Shown: positions 1 to 9,160 of the stretch, one piece after another
Numbering within the stretch: position 1 is the first letter of the stretch
How the letters are laid out: each line of letters opens with the position of its first letter
Source of the DNA: Pseudomonas sp. M30-35
GTDB taxonomy: Bacteria; Pseudomonadota; Gammaproteobacteria; Pseudomonadales; Pseudomonadaceae
NCBI RefSeq assembly: GCF_002163625.1
Contig: NZ_CP020892.1
Coordinates: 4,154,001-4,218,000 of the forward strand
Length of the DNA: 64,000 nucleotides
Direction: 5' to 3'
Position numbers and translations under genes: made by a program
The notes under the pieces: generated by a model
What the model saw: only the letters and a program-made list of their open reading frames with translations
Told to the model about the DNA's origin: nothing
The model's database searches: none

Positions 1-51
1 TTCCGTGAGGCCTTCGACCTGTTGCTGCCATCCGGCCTGTTTGGCTTCTAG
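1..51 (+). CDS. tctB: C-terminal tail of TctB-type small membrane subunit (partial)
   Basis: The window opens inside an open frame that ends with FREAFDLLLPSGLFGF and a TAG stop, 11 bases before the tctA start. Position directly upstream of tctA and the short hydrophobic Leu/Pro-Ser-Gly ending fit the small membrane subunit TctB of a tripartite tricarboxylate-type transporter. Only 16 residues are visible, so the call rests mainly on gene order. Confidence 0.6.
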   Translation, partial: FREAFDLLLPSGLFGF

Positions 52-62
52 GAGAATCGACC

Positions 63-1583
63 ATGCTCGACTTATTGCAGCAAGGCTTCGGTGCTGTCTT
101 TTCAATCCATATCATGTTGCTGATGTGCATCGGCGTGGCCGTGGGTATCGTCTTCGGCGCTGTGCCTGGTCTGTCGGCAACAATGGCCGTTGCGCTGTGC
201 TTGCCACTGACGTTTACCATGGGCCCGCACGCTGGCTTGTCCTTGCTGGTGGCGTTGTTTATCGGTGCCACATCCGGCGGATTGATTTCAGCCATCTTGT
301 TGAAGATTCCGGGAACCCCCTCCTCCATTGCCACGGTTTTCGACGGTGGCCCGATGATGGAGAAAGGCGAAGGCGTTAAGGCGCTGGGCGTCGGAATTGT
401 CTTCTCGTTTCTGGGCACCATCTTCAGCATCATCGCGTTGATGTTTCTGGCGCCGCAACTGGCCAAATTTGCCTTGCGTTTCGGCCCCCAAGAATACTTC
501 TCCATCGCCGTATTCTCGCTGACCCTGATCGCCACGCTCTCTGCTGGCTCGATGGTTAAAGGCTTGTTCGCCGGGGCGTTGGGGTTTGCTGTTTCCACCG
601 TTGGTATTGCGCCAGTGGAAGCGATTCGCCGCTTCACCTTTGACTTTGCTGAGCTTAATGGCGGTTTCGCCATGCTCACCGTAATGATCGGCATGTTTGC
701 TGTGGCTGAAATCATCAAGGTGGCTGAACGCGGCCGTCAGCCAACGGCTAAAAAAGCCGAACCGATCAGCATGAAAAACATCAAGGGCTTCGGTTTTTCG
801 ATGCGCGAGTTCCGCGAACAAATTCCCAACGCCACCCGCTCTGGCCTGATTGGTCTGGGTGTCGGTATTTTGCCGGGCATCGGTGCCGGTACTTCGAACC
901 TGCTGGCCTACATCATTTCGAAGAAACGCGCGAAAGATCCAGACAGCTACGGCAAGGGCAACATGGGCGGCGTAGTCGCCAGTGAAACCGCGAACAACGC
1001 AGGCATTGGCGGCGCTATGTTGCCACTGATGACCCTTGGTATTCCCGGCGACACAGTCACTGCGATTTTGCTTGGCGGCTTTCTGATTCACGGCATCCAA
1101 CCCGGTCCGCTGCTGTTCATCACTCAGGGGCCGCTGGTTTACACCATCTTCGCGGCGTTGCTGGTATCGACCGTGTTGATGCTGTTCATGGAATTCTATG
1201 GCCTGCGCATCTTTATCAAGCTGCTGGATATTCCAAAGCACATTCTGCTGCCGATCATTCTGGTGCTGTGCGTCGTCGGTGCATTCGGGCTTAGCAGCCG
1301 TCTGTTCGATGTTTGGTCGATCCTGGTGTTTGGTGTGCTCGGTTATGCCTTTGTCAAAGCGGGCATTCCACCGGCGCCGTTTATCATCGGCTTCATTCTG
1401 GGCCCGATGGCGGAAACCAATCTGCGCCGTGGCTTGATGATGTCCGATGGCAACTTCACAACCTTCCTCACCAACCCGATTTCGGCAACATTCCTCGGGC
1501 TCGCTGTAGCCTTTGTGATCTGGCAACTGATCAGCGCTATTCGCCCAAAGAAGAGCGTGATCAACCAAATCATCCGTACCTGA
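63..1583 (+). CDS. tctA: TctA-type large permease subunit of a tripartite tricarboxylate/sugar-acid transporter
   Basis: The 506-residue, strongly hydrophobic protein is the large membrane subunit of a TTT (tctCBA) uptake system, which works with a periplasmic TctC protein and the small TctB. Family hallmarks are visible: the early AVPGLSATMAVALCLPLTF segment, the GLGVGILPGIGAG loop near residue 270 and the repeat-like MLPLMTLGIPGDTVTAILLGGFLIHGI block near residue 320. Length is normal. ATG 63 follows an AGGAG site and the tctB stop, so the genes form one operon. The substrate cannot be read from the sequence. The neighbouring dehydratase suggests a C6 aldarate or related acid rather than citrate; this is inference. 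Confidence 0.92.
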   Translation: MLDLLQQGFGAVFSIHIMLLMCIGVAVGIVFGAVPGLSATMAVALCLPLTFTMGPHAGLSLLVALFIGATSGGLISAILLKIPGTPSSIATVFDGGPMMEKGEGVKALGVGIVFSFLGTIFSIIALMFLAPQLAKFALRFGPQEYFSIAVFSLTLIATLSAGSMVKGLFAGALGFAVSTVGIAPVEAIRRFTFDFAELNGGFAMLTVMIGMFAVAEIIKVAERGRQPTAKKAEPISMKNIKGFGFSMREFREQIPNATRSGLIGLGVGILPGIGAGTSNLLAYIISKKRAKDPDSYGKGNMGGVVASETANNAGIGGAMLPLMTLGIPGDTVTAILLGGFLIHGIQPGPLLFITQGPLVYTIFAALLVSTVLMLFMEFYGLRIFIKLLDIPKHILLPIILVLCVVGAFGLSSRLFDVWSILVFGVLGYAFVKAGIPPAPFIIGFILGPMAETNLRRGLMMSDGNFTTFLTNPISATFLGLAVAFVIWQLISAIRPKKSVINQIIRT

Positions 1584-1600
1584 TGGACGTGTGACCACAG

Positions 1601-1630
1601 AAGGCCAGCTCTTGTAGCTGGCCTTTTTTA
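1601..1630 (+). terminator. Rho-independent terminator after tctA
   Basis: A perfect 9-bp stem (AGGCCAGCT / AGCTGGCCT, loop CTTGT) is followed by a run of Ts, 18 bases after the tctA stop. It closes the tct operon. Confidence 0.9.
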
Positions 1631-1833
1631 TTGGCTGATCACGGACACGGGCCGCGGCATGCCCTTGAAACACATTGCATGAACGCAGCCGAACTCGAGC
1701 GATTGAGTCTTGTGCATTCATTTCAAGGTGCATCGCGGTATCTCGTTGTGCGAATTTTCAACAAGAAGAATGACGGCATGGATTAACAACGTCTATTCTA
1801 ATTAACCATCCCATTGATACCTGAATTGAATCA

Positions 1834-2751
1834 ATGTTCGAGCTTGCCCAACTTCGCTGTTTCACCATGGTTGCCACGGAACTCAACTTCCGCCGGGCAG
1901 CCGAACAACTGAATATGACCCAGCCGCCGTTGAGCCGACAGATCCGGTTGTTGGAGCATCAGCTTGGCGTCAGCTTGTTCAAGCGCAGCACCCGTTCCGT
2001 CAGCCTCACAGCCGCGGGACGCGCCTTTCTGATTGAGGCCAGCAGTTTGCTTGAGCGAGCCGAACAGGCCACGCAAAGAGCACGCAGAATTGCGGCTGGC
2101 GATATCGGTTCGGTGGCGTTGAATTTCGTGGCCAATGCGGTTCATGGCTTGCTGCCGCGAGCGCTCAACGATTTACGCGAACGTTTACCAGACATCGAGG
2201 TAAAGCTGCAGGAGATGTCCAGCTTCGAGCAAACCGAGGCGCTGCGCGAAAGGCGCATTGATTTAGCCATTGTGCGAACGCCGGTGACACAACCGGGAAT
2301 TACCAGCGTGAGCCTGCTACATGAGCCATTCGTGCTCGCCGTGCCTCGCCAGCATCCGCTGGCCGGACAAGCACTGATTCGAGTCAAGGACCTCGACGCC
2401 CAGCCATTTATCCTGTCGTCCTGGCAGCCCTTCAATGAATTGATCAATGGCTTGATTCGCACCCACCGTATTCAGCCCAAGGTGGTGCAGAAGCTCAGCT
2501 CGACCCTGACAATTCTGACCCTGGTCAACTCGGGCATGGGGTTGGCGCTGGTGCCCTTGGGCGCCTCACGCTTACGTCAGGATAACCTCTGCTTTCGCCC
2601 CATCGAGTTACCGGATGGCATGCACAGCATCCTGCATCTGGCCTGGCGCGAGGACGACGACAACCCAGCTTGCGCGGCGGTCAGGCAAGCCCTGCTCAAT
2701 GCCGCGAAGCTGGAAAACCATGTCCTCAACGAACACGATCAAGGACGCTGA
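1834..2751 (+). CDS. LysR-type transcriptional regulator
   Basis: A 305-residue LysR protein. The winged helix-turn-helix occupies residues 1-60 (FTMVATELNFRRAAEQLNMT, then QPPLSRQIRLLEHQLGVSLF and RSVSLTAAG). The substrate-binding domain follows from about residue 90. It resembles the CatR/BenM/CbnR subgroup in the spacing of its effector domain. The start ATG has no strong ribosome site. The 3' end overlaps the convergent dehydratase gene by 13 bases. It probably responds to a catabolite of the adjacent tct/dehydratase cluster; its target promoter is not identified. Confidence 0.9.
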   Translation: MFELAQLRCFTMVATELNFRRAAEQLNMTQPPLSRQIRLLEHQLGVSLFKRSTRSVSLTAAGRAFLIEASSLLERAEQATQRARRIAAGDIGSVALNFVANAVHGLLPRALNDLRERLPDIEVKLQEMSSFEQTEALRERRIDLAIVRTPVTQPGITSVSLLHEPFVLAVPRQHPLAGQALIRVKDLDAQPFILSSWQPFNELINGLIRTHRIQPKVVQKLSSTLTILTLVNSGMGLALVPLGASRLRQDNLCFRPIELPDGMHSILHLAWREDDDNPACAAVRQALLNAAKLENHVLNEHDQGR

Positions 2752-3896
2752 CCAACCTCAGCCTGCTGCACAGTCCAGCCTGCAACTTGCTCGCTTAGCG
2801 TCAAGCCCAGGCCTGGACGGGTCGGCACCAGCATGCGTCCGTCACGTGTTTCCAGGCGCTCCTCGAACAGCGGCTCCAGCCATTCGAAGTGCTCAACCCA
2901 AGGCTCGCGCGTATGGGTTGCAGCCAAATGCACATGCAACTCCATGGCGAAGTGCGGCGCCAACGTCATGCCCGCCTGCTCAGCCAATGTTTGCACCCGT
3001 AAGTACGGCGTAATACCGCCAACACGCGGCGCATCGGGCATTAGGTAGTCTGCGGCGCGTTGACGAATAAACTCCCAGTGCTCGGCAGGGCTGGTGAGCA
3101 TTTCACCGGTGGCGATCGGGGTATCGAACTGACGCACCAGATCGGCATGACCTTCAGCGTCATAGCAGTCCAACGGCTCCTCAATCCAAACCAGTTGGAA
3201 ATCCTCAAGGCGACGACACATACGCCGAGCCGTCGGCCGATCCCACTGCTGATTGGCATCAACCATTAACGGGAAGGAATCGCCAAGGTGCTTGCGCACT
3301 GAGGCAACCCGGTGCAAATCCAGCGCGGAATCTGGCTGGCCGACTTTAAGTTTGATCCCGCCAATGCCCTGCTCGCGGGAGATATCGGTGTTTTTCAACA
3401 ACTGCTCCAGCGGTGTATGCAGAAAGCCGCCAGAGGTGTTGTAGCAACGCACCGAGTCGCGCTGAGCCCCGAGCAAGCGCGCCAGTGACAGGCCCGAGCG
3501 ACGGGCCTTGAGATCCCATAGCGCCACATCAAATGCACCAATGGCCTGAGTTGCCAGACCGCTACGCCCCACAGACGCGCCCGCCCAACACAGCTTGTCC
3601 CAAAGCTTGGCGATATCGCTAGGGTTTTCACCAATCAGGTTCGGCGCGATTTCCACCGCGTGGGCAAACTGCCCCGGGCCACCTGCGCGCTTGGAATAAC
3701 TGAAGCCCATGCCTTTATGGCCGTCGCGGGTCTCAATCTCGGCAATCAGAATAGCGATTTCAGTCATTGGCTTTTGTCGGCCAGTCAGGACTTTGGCATC
3801 ACTAATCGGATTAGCGAGCGGCAAAGCCACGGAGCGCAAACGGAGCCAAGCAATACGGTCATCATCGGCACAAGTCATAGCGGGCTGTTGGTTCAT
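2739..3896 (-). CDS. Mandelate racemase/muconate-lactonizing enzyme family dehydratase, probably L-talarate/galactarate type
   Basis: An enolase-superfamily enzyme of about 385 residues. The IKLKVGQPD segment holds the Lys base pair, VDANQQWD and WIEEPLD supply metal-binding Asp and Glu, and ATGEMLTS plus APHFAMELHVHL supply the third ligand and the His of the opposite face. The CYNTSGGFLHTPL stretch and the overall pattern are what I recall of L-talarate/galactarate dehydratases, which dehydrate C6 aldaric acids; other acid-sugar dehydratases of the same fold are possible. The longest frame starts at GTG 3908, but ATG 3896 is preceded by GGAG at good spacing. A perfect palindrome lies about 110 bases upstream. 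The gene probably supplies the first catabolic step for the acid imported by the tct system. Confidence 0.75.
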   Translation of the reverse strand: MNQQPAMTCADDDRIAWLRLRSVALPLANPISDAKVLTGRQKPMTEIAILIAEIETRDGHKGMGFSYSKRAGGPGQFAHAVEIAPNLIGENPSDIAKLWDKLCWAGASVGRSGLATQAIGAFDVALWDLKARRSGLSLARLLGAQRDSVRCYNTSGGFLHTPLEQLLKNTDISREQGIGGIKLKVGQPDSALDLHRVASVRKHLGDSFPLMVDANQQWDRPTARRMCRRLEDFQLVWIEEPLDCYDAEGHADLVRQFDTPIATGEMLTSPAEHWEFIRQRAADYLMPDAPRVGGITPYLRVQTLAEQAGMTLAPHFAMELHVHLAATHTREPWVEHFEWLEPLFEERLETRDGRMLVPTRPGLGLTLSEQVAGWTVQQAEVGQRP

Positions 3897-4004
3897 TGGA
3901 GTCTCCACGTTGGCGAATCAAATAGCGCCTGTGGCTCGGTCTGATTAAGCAATTACAGCCAGACCACAAGGCTTGAGAAAAGACACAGCCCGTTTGATTC
4001 TAAG

Positions 4005-4020
4005 ATGATTGCGCAATCAT
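4005..4020. promoter_or_regulatory. Perfect 16-bp palindrome, probable LacI-family operator
   Basis: ATGATTGCGCAATCAT is an exact palindrome with the central CG of LacI-family operators. It lies between the LacI gene stop and the dehydratase start, that is, in the dehydratase promoter region. The neighbouring LacI regulator is the natural candidate to bind it. Confidence 0.65.
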
Positions 4021-4037
4021 TCAACAGCCAAAAAAAT

Positions 4038-5063
4038 TTAAGTGGTGCTCCGCTCAATCACTTCGAAGCCAGTATCTAAACGCAACGGCGTGCGCGCTAA
4101 AGATGGATCAGCAAAGCGCTCCAGCAATGCTTCGGCAATCGATCGGCCGATGCGCAGGCCATCGACGCGTACGGTTGAGAGTGGCGGATGCATGTGCGCC
4201 GCGCTGGATAAGTCACCAAAGCCCATCACCGCCAGTTGTGCAGGCACTGTCATTTGCCGGCTAGCGGCCTCCGCCAACACGCCCTGAGCAATGGTGTCAG
4301 AGCTACAAACCACCACATCGCCCGCTTTATGCTTGGCCAATAGGCGACTCAGCCCTTCCCGGCCGGTGGCCAGCGTTGCTGGTGCAGGCAAACGCTCAAT
4401 CGCCACCGCGGCTACTCCCTGCTCAGCAAGCGCTTGAGCCAGGCTTTCGCTGCGCCTGATGCCGCGCGGGTCGTCGAGAGTGATGACGGAGACACGCCGG
4501 TAACCTTTGCTCAGTAAGTAAGCCGCCACTGCGCGTCCAACGGCTTCATGGGAAAAGCCCACCAGCATGTCCAACGGGTGATCGCAAAGATCCCAGGCCT
4601 CAACCAGCGGAATCCCCACCCGTGCCAGACGTTGACGGCTTTCCAGCGTGTGCTCGGTGCCGGTCAGGACGATACCGTCCGGACGGCGCCCCAACAATGC
4701 ACTGAGCAACGCCTCTTCTTGCTCAGGCGCGTAGCCGGTCAGGCCGAGCAAGGTTTGATAGCCCGCTTGCGCAAGCCGCTCGGTGAGCGCTTGTACGGTG
4801 TCGGAGAAGATTGAATTGGCAATGGTCGGTAGCATGATCGCCACCAAGCGGCTGCGGCTCGAAGCCAATGCGCCAGCGGCAAGATTGGGCACGTAGCCGG
4901 TGGCGCGCACAGCATCAAGCACACGTCGGCGCGTCTTATCGGCAACCACTTCAGGGCGCCCTAGCGCACGGGATACGGTGATCGGCGAAACGCCCGCGAC
5001 CCGCGCGACATCAATCAAGGTGGGTGTGCTGCCAGGAGCAGGATTTGCAGGTTTACGGCTCAT
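4038..5063 (-). CDS. LacI-family transcriptional repressor
   Basis: The protein has the LacI layout: an N-terminal helix-turn-helix and hinge (TLIDVARVAGVSPITVSRALG, then the YVPNLAAGALAS hinge) and a periplasmic-binding-protein-like effector domain to the C terminus. It looks like the gluconate-operon GntR/IdnR branch of the family. The open frame extends to TTG 5084, but ATG 5063 has a G-rich ribosome site and gives 341 residues, a normal length. It is co-oriented with the dehydratase and lies between that gene and the GntR-type regulator. It probably represses the dehydratase through the palindrome at 4005-4020 and is released by a sugar acid; ligand unknown. Confidence 0.9.
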   Translation of the reverse strand: MSRKPANPAPGSTPTLIDVARVAGVSPITVSRALGRPEVVADKTRRRVLDAVRATGYVPNLAAGALASSRSRLVAIMLPTIANSIFSDTVQALTERLAQAGYQTLLGLTGYAPEQEEALLSALLGRRPDGIVLTGTEHTLESRQRLARVGIPLVEAWDLCDHPLDMLVGFSHEAVGRAVAAYLLSKGYRRVSVITLDDPRGIRRSESLAQALAEQGVAAVAIERLPAPATLATGREGLSRLLAKHKAGDVVVCSSDTIAQGVLAEAASRQMTVPAQLAVMGFGDLSSAAHMHPPLSTVRVDGLRIGRSIAEALLERFADPSLARTPLRLDTGFEVIERSTT

Positions 5064-5102
5064 CCAGCCCCCATGATCAGGCAACCTGGCGGCTGGGTTG
5101 TT

Positions 5103-5870
5103 TTATGGCGCCGCGGGAGGCTGCAGCGCTTCGCTTTCAGCTTGCTCGTGGGCCTGACGCAAGCGCTCACGGCTATTGGTCAGGTGCAAACGCATGGCAG
5201 CTCGTGCAGCTTCCGCATCCTGACGCTCGATAGCCTCGAATATCTGCTCATGCTCACGCTCAAGGCGAGCCATGTACAAGCCTTTGTCGTCATGGGCCAA
5301 GGTCGCCGAGTTCACCCGCGTACGCGGAATGATATTGGTGCCCATGTGGCTCATGATGTCTGTGAAGTAGCGGTTACCCGTTGCCTCGGAAATCGCCACG
5401 TGAAACTGGAAGTCAGAGGCGACTGCATCACTGGCATGAGCCACGCTGTCTTTCAATGCATCCAATGCTGCACGCATTGCCTGTAGCTGAGCAGGACTGC
5501 GGCGTTGCGCAGCCAAACCAGCAGACTCAACTTCAAGACTGATGCGCAGCTCAAGGATATTCAGCACATCACGCAGGGTCACGATGGTGGCGGGGTCAAT
5601 CCGAAAACCGTTAGAGGTAGGGATATCGATGACAAATGTACCAATGCCGTGACGCGTCTCAACCAGACCCGAGGCTTGCAACCGCGAAAGCGCCTCGCGA
5701 ACAACCGTGCGGCTGACCCCCTGTGCAGCCATGATCGCTGACTCAGTTGGCAGCTTCTCTCCGCGCTTGATTTCACCATCGCGAATGCGCTGCGAAAGCT
5801 CGGCGACAAGCTCTTGAGCAAGGCTGCGATGCTTACGACGTGGAAGCTGTGGGTTGTTTTGATTGAGCAT
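5103..5870 (-). CDS. GntR-family regulator with FCD effector domain
   Basis: A 255-residue regulator. The winged helix-turn-helix spans about residues 15-80 (GEKLPTESAIMAAQGVSRTVVREALSRLQASGLVETRHGIGTFV), and an all-helical FCD domain fills the rest, including the conserved D-x-x-FH (SDFQFHVAISEATGN) and late H (EHEQIFEAI) metal-ligand positions. FCD regulators of this kind often control sugar-acid genes (UxuR/ExuR/LldR types). It ends 39 bases before the LacI gene and is probably co-transcribed with it. A dyad just upstream could serve autoregulation. Confidence 0.9.
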   Translation of the reverse strand: MLNQNNPQLPRRKHRSLAQELVAELSQRIRDGEIKRGEKLPTESAIMAAQGVSRTVVREALSRLQASGLVETRHGIGTFVIDIPTSNGFRIDPATIVTLRDVLNILELRISLEVESAGLAAQRRSPAQLQAMRAALDALKDSVAHASDAVASDFQFHVAISEATGNRYFTDIMSHMGTNIIPRTRVNSATLAHDDKGLYMARLEREHEQIFEAIERQDAEAARAAMRLHLTNSRERLRQAHEQAESEALQPPAAP

Positions 5871-5915
5871 GAATCTTCAGGCCTATGGTCAATATGTATG
5901 CATCATAACCCAATA

Positions 5916-5928
5916 GTTGTATGACAAC
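5916..5928. promoter_or_regulatory. Inverted repeat upstream of the FCD regulator, candidate operator
   Basis: GTTGTATGACAAC is a perfect 5-bp inverted repeat with a 3-base spacer, 46 bases upstream of the regulator start. FCD-subfamily regulators typically bind short T-G-T / A-C-A dyads like this. Binding is inferred from position and pattern only. Confidence 0.45.
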
Positions 5929-6160
5929 AGCGCGATGATGGCAACCCTAAACGCCACAACCCATTGTAAAGCCCACCCAAAGACAAATCAGAGCACGATG
6001 CCGTAAAAACTCCGCCCGCTAAATAGAGGTGCCATCACCCTCTCTGGATATGCCAAACAGCCATGCGCACAACAGTCACGCTAAAGCGTCTGACTTGGTC
6101 TTATTGATGCGTCAATTGATCAGCCAAGTAGATTTATCTTTCTGCTGAGCCCTGCCATGC

Positions 6161-7561
6161 TTGTTTGATTTGCACTCAGGCGCAGCCAAATTGATCCAGC
6201 ATTTAACCGAAGCATGGCACCATCGCCCAACGCATAAACGCGTCTGGGCGCTGGCGGCACCGATGATTTTGTCGAATATCTCAGTGCCAATGGTTGCCTT
6301 GGTCGACAGCGCCGTAGTCGGTCATCTACCTCACGCGTACCAATTGGCAGCTGTAGCCGTTGGCGGCACTTTATATACGTTGCTGACCTGGGCCATGGGC
6401 TTTCTGCGCATGGGTACCACCGGCTTTGCCGCGCAAGCTGCTGGCCGCGAGGATGGCGGTGCCCTGCGCCAGGTACTGTGTCAGGGCTTATTACTCGCCG
6501 GTGCGTTGGCTGTAATGCTGATTATGCTGGCAGTACCCTTTAGCGAGTTGGCCCTGAGTTTAATGCAGCCCTCGGCCGAGCTTAATCAACTGGCCCGGGA
6601 ATATTTCCAGATCCGCCTGTTTGGCCTGCCAGCAGCCCTTGCCACCTATACCTTGATTGGCTGGCTACTTGGCACCCAGAACGCGCGCGCCCCACTGGCG
6701 ATCCTTTTAACCACGAATATATTGAACGTCGGGCTCGACCTGTTTTTGGTCCTCGGCCTGAAGTGGGGAGTTAGCGGCGCGGCATGGGCTTCGGTCGTAG
6801 CGGAGTGGACCGGCGCCCTCCTCGGCTTGTGGCTCGCGCGCAAAGCGTTGCGCCCATACAGTGGCTCGGTGAATTGGCAGGCTTTACGCCGCTGGTTAAG
6901 CTGGCGACCACTATTGGCAGTCAATCGCGATATTTTTATCCGCACCCTTGGCTTGCAACTGGTGTTTTTCCTGGTCACGGTGCAAGGCACACGCTTGGGT
7001 GATGCTACCGTTGCCGCCAATGCCCTGCTGTTAAACGGCCTGCTGCTCACCGCCCATGCTCTGGACGGCCTCGCCCATGCAGTCGAGGCTCTCTGTGGCC
7101 ATGCGCTAGGCGCAAAGGATCGCAATGCCCTACGTCGCAGCTTGATCGTGGCAACCGGCTGGTCATTAATCGCAAGCCTGTTATTTGCGTTATTTTTCTG
7201 GCTGGCAGGTGACTGGTTTATTCAGCTGCAGACTAATATTCCGTCAGTACGTGAAACCGCTCACAGCTATTTGCCTTATTTGGCACTACTCCCGCTGCTT
7301 GCTGTCTGGAGTTACTTGCTCGACGGACTGTTCATCGGCGCCACACGGGCCAGAGAAATGCGCAACGCTATGCTTATTGCTGTCTGCGTAAGCTTGCCAT
7401 TGGGTTGGTTGCTACAGGGGTTCGGCAATCACGGCTTGTGGATGGCATTTTTATGCTTCATGGCAATACGCGGGGTCAGCCTTGGCGCCTATGCTTACTA
7501 TATGAACCGGCACAATAGTTGGTGGAATACTGAAGAGACACAGACCCATGATGCTAAGTAG
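6161..7561 (+). CDS. dinF: MATE-family efflux transporter, DinF type
   Basis: A 12-helix transporter of up to 466 residues in the DinF branch of the MATE family. The N-terminal ALAAPMILSNISVPMVALVDSAVVGHL block, GFLRMGTTGFAAQAAG near residue 85 and the internal repeat of the fold (LNGLLLTAHALDGLAHAVEALCGHALGA) are diagnostic. MATE proteins export cationic or organic compounds in exchange for Na+ or H+. There is no ATG near the expected N terminus: TTG 6161 is used here, but TTG at 6170 or 6191 is also possible. The 3' end overlaps the diguanylate cyclase by 14 bases, so the two are translationally linked. Confidence 0.88.
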   Translation: MFDLHSGAAKLIQHLTEAWHHRPTHKRVWALAAPMILSNISVPMVALVDSAVVGHLPHAYQLAAVAVGGTLYTLLTWAMGFLRMGTTGFAAQAAGREDGGALRQVLCQGLLLAGALAVMLIMLAVPFSELALSLMQPSAELNQLAREYFQIRLFGLPAALATYTLIGWLLGTQNARAPLAILLTTNILNVGLDLFLVLGLKWGVSGAAWASVVAEWTGALLGLWLARKALRPYSGSVNWQALRRWLSWRPLLAVNRDIFIRTLGLQLVFFLVTVQGTRLGDATVAANALLLNGLLLTAHALDGLAHAVEALCGHALGAKDRNALRRSLIVATGWSLIASLLFALFFWLAGDWFIQLQTNIPSVRETAHSYLPYLALLPLLAVWSYLLDGLFIGATRAREMRNAMLIAVCVSLPLGWLLQGFGNHGLWMAFLCFMAIRGVSLGAYAYYMNRHNSWWNTEETQTHDAK

Positions 7562-8603
7562 CAAATTGCCCGAACGCGAAATGCACCGGCAAGCCATTCT
7601 CGACGACCAAGAACTGCTGGACACACCAGCCGATCCATATTTGGACACGATAGTGCGAATAGTGCGTGAACTGTTCTCGGTACAAACGGTGTTGGTTAGC
7701 CTGATAGACCGTGATCGCCAATGGTTCAAATCACGTATTGGCCTCGATGTCGCCGAGACCCCGCGCAGCATCTCCTTCTGCGATCAGGCGATCCAAAGCC
7801 CAGAAATGTTTGTAGTCAGCGATGCCCATAGTGACCCACGCTTTCGCGACAACGAACTGGTCACCGGCAACCCCTACGTCCGCTTCTATGCAGGCCAGCC
7901 GCTATTCTCCGAGGAAGGCTTGGCACTGGGCACTCTCTGCTTGATTGATTCGCAGCCGAAAAAGCTCAGCCCCAGCGAGATGCAACTATTCAAAGACATG
8001 GCGACGCTGGCCGAAGGCTACCTAAAACTACGCCGCGTCAGTCATCAGACTGAACAGTTACGCGCCGCCTTAAGCCGTGAACAACGCAAAGCCATGCTCG
8101 ATCAACTCACCCAGTTGTGGAATCGCGCAGGCCTGGAACACTTTCTTGAACTCGAACACAGCGCAGCGCTCGATCGCGGAGGGTATCTGGGCGTGTTGTT
8201 TTGTGATCTCGACCGCTTCAAGCAGGTCAATGACACCCACGGCCATGCCGCCGGCGATCAAGTGCTGTGGCAAGCCGCACGTAGAATCTCATCAGCGGTA
8301 CGCCCGCATGACATCGTCACCCGTAATGGCGGTGAAGAGTTCGTCGTACTGGCCCAAGTAAATGACGAGCATGAGTTGGCGCAAATAGCTGAGCGCATAC
8401 GCAGCAAAATCGGCAGCAGCGACTTCAGCCTTGAGCAAACCGAGCTGCCACTGACTATCAGCATCGGCTGTGCCCTGATCGGCAGCGGCGAGACCGGACA
8501 TGATGCGATGAAGCGTGCCGACCGCGCGCTCTACCGAGCCAAGAATAATGGCCGCAATCGGGTTGAGATTGCCGAGCAGCTAAAACCGGGAACACCCTCT
8601 TAA
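7548..8603 (+). CDS. GAF-GGDEF diguanylate cyclase
   Basis: A 351-residue cytoplasmic protein with a GAF sensor domain at about residues 25-165 (ILDDQELLDTPADPYLD start, SFCDQAIQ, FYAGQPL, LGTLCLID) and a GGDEF domain at about 180-345. The active-site motif is GGEEF near residue 261, a functional variant. An RPHD sequence exactly five residues before it fits the inhibitory I-site, so the enzyme should make c-di-GMP and be product-inhibited. It has no membrane segment. The overlap with the MATE gene implies one mRNA; whether efflux and c-di-GMP are functionally tied is unknown. Confidence 0.92.
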   Translation: MMLSSKLPEREMHRQAILDDQELLDTPADPYLDTIVRIVRELFSVQTVLVSLIDRDRQWFKSRIGLDVAETPRSISFCDQAIQSPEMFVVSDAHSDPRFRDNELVTGNPYVRFYAGQPLFSEEGLALGTLCLIDSQPKKLSPSEMQLFKDMATLAEGYLKLRRVSHQTEQLRAALSREQRKAMLDQLTQLWNRAGLEHFLELEHSAALDRGGYLGVLFCDLDRFKQVNDTHGHAAGDQVLWQAARRISSAVRPHDIVTRNGGEEFVVLAQVNDEHELAQIAERIRSKIGSSDFSLEQTELPLTISIGCALIGSGETGHDAMKRADRALYRAKNNGRNRVEIAEQLKPGTPS

Positions 8604-8634
8604 TCATTTCACAAGCCATCACAGAGAAGATCAC

Positions 8635-9096
8635 ATGGGCGAAGCAATTGCGGCATACCTGCACTACCTATCGATTTTTGGCTTATTCGCGTTACTCAGC
8701 ATCGAGCACGTGACGTTCGGTAAAGAGCTGGACGTAGCACGCGCACGACGCCTGATCTTCACTGACATAGCCTATGGTATCTGCGCAGGCCTGGTCTTGC
8801 TTACAGGTTTAGTCCGGGTCATTTGGTATGGCAAAGGCTGGCAGTACTACCTTTCCAACAGCCTGTTCCACACGAAGGTCGGGCTGTTTATCCTGGTTGG
8901 GTTGCTCTCGGTATACCCGACTTACGTATACCTCAACTGGCGTAACTCATTAAACGCGGGGCAACCGCCAGTCATCAGTCGCCGGGAAAAATTCTTGGTG
9001 ACCATGACGATTCGCGTGGAATTGTTGTTGCTGCTGATTATCCCCCTGTTCGCCACGTTCATGGCGCGCGGCTTTGGGGTGATGAGTTCAAGCTAA
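8635..9096 (+). CDS. DUF2214-family inner-membrane protein
   Basis: A 153-residue membrane protein with four predicted helices, an early HYLSIFGLFALLSIEHVTF segment, the GLVRVIWYGKGWQYYLSN loop and a HTKVGLF helix typical of the DUF2214 family. His residues inside helices suggest a possible haem or metal role, but no function is established. ATG 8635 has an AGAGAAG ribosome site. It lies 31 bases after the cyclase and could be the third gene of that operon. It is the last core gene before the repeat-rich stretch. Confidence 0.8.
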   Translation: MGEAIAAYLHYLSIFGLFALLSIEHVTFGKELDVARARRLIFTDIAYGICAGLVLLTGLVRVIWYGKGWQYYLSNSLFHTKVGLFILVGLLSVYPTYVYLNWRNSLNAGQPPVISRREKFLVTMTIRVELLLLLIIPLFATFMARGFGVMSSS

Positions 9097-9160
9097 AGCT
9101 TAGGCGGGTTCAAGTATCAGCGAAGCCATTCAGGAGCGGTACACTTGCTCGACCACGTGT

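Noticed and set aside
288..1733. Long 481-codon open frame on the minus strand opposite tctA
   Set aside because: It is the antisense shadow of a GC-biased membrane protein gene; its translation is rich in Asp, Gln, Arg and His without domains, and it has no ribosome site.
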